Below, in pieces: positions 6,471 to 6,479 of a stretch of 6,479 nucleotides of DNA; within the stretch, counting starts at the first letter, position 1; the number at the start of each line of letters is the position of its first letter. A program made the translations under genes and the position numbers. The stretch is from contig JAIRRK010000147.1 in assembly GCA_031256015.1 (NCBI GenBank), forward strand, positions 1 through 6,479, written 5' to 3'. The notes under the pieces were generated by a model, which saw nothing but the letters and a program-made list of their open reading frames with translations, made no database searches and was not told where the DNA came from. This DNA comes from Dysgonamonadaceae bacterium. Its GTDB lineage: Bacteria > Bacteroidota > Bacteroidia > Bacteroidales > Azobacteroidaceae.

Positions 6471-6479
6471 GTTTATACG

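Noticed and set aside
1..6479. Search for tRNA, rRNA, CRISPR arrays, insertion sequences, defence genes
   Set aside because: None seen; apart from short spacers and the 333-bp region, the window is filled by intact housekeeping-type genes on one strand.

Overview
The window is a single-strand stretch of ordinary chromosome: every gene I can support lies on the minus strand. The organism is most likely a member of the Bacteroidota, probably Bacteroidales. The evidence is A+T-rich DNA, starts without Shine-Dalgarno sequences, promoter boxes of the Bacteroidota type (TTTG and TAnnTTTG), and a GreA protein that reads like Bacteroidales GreA. Genus cannot be fixed from this sequence.

Layout in the direction of transcription (high to low coordinates). 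A hairpin with a U tract at 6470-6434 probably ends an unseen upstream gene. It abuts a well-formed promoter (6436-6405) for greA. A second terminator-like hairpin (6369-6334) lies inside the greA leader. greA (6302-5832) overlaps a HIT-family nucleotide-binding protein gene (5835-5443) by four bases (ATGA). A long hairpin (5419-5387) separates this pair from a zinc peptidase of family M16 (5365-4142). Then come cydD (4122-2497) and cydC (2483-882), with gaps of 19 and 13 bp. An intergenic region of 333 bp holds palindromes and a candidate promoter, followed by the 5' part of a helix-turn-helix protein gene (548 to beyond base 1).

Two functional groups are visible. greA and the HIT gene form a transcription-fidelity/nucleotide housekeeping pair. 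cydDC encodes the heterodimeric ABC exporter needed to assemble cytochrome bd oxidase, and here it appears to share a transcript with the M16 peptidase; cydAB is not in the window. The final regulator-like gene looks independent, with its own promoter and leader palindromes.

I do not see a clearly new multi-gene system. The best leads are the attenuator-like terminator between the greA promoter and its start codon, the loss of two ATP-site residues in CydC (A-loop aromatic and D-loop aspartate), the M16-cydD-cydC arrangement, and the nested palindrome in front of the helix-turn-helix gene.
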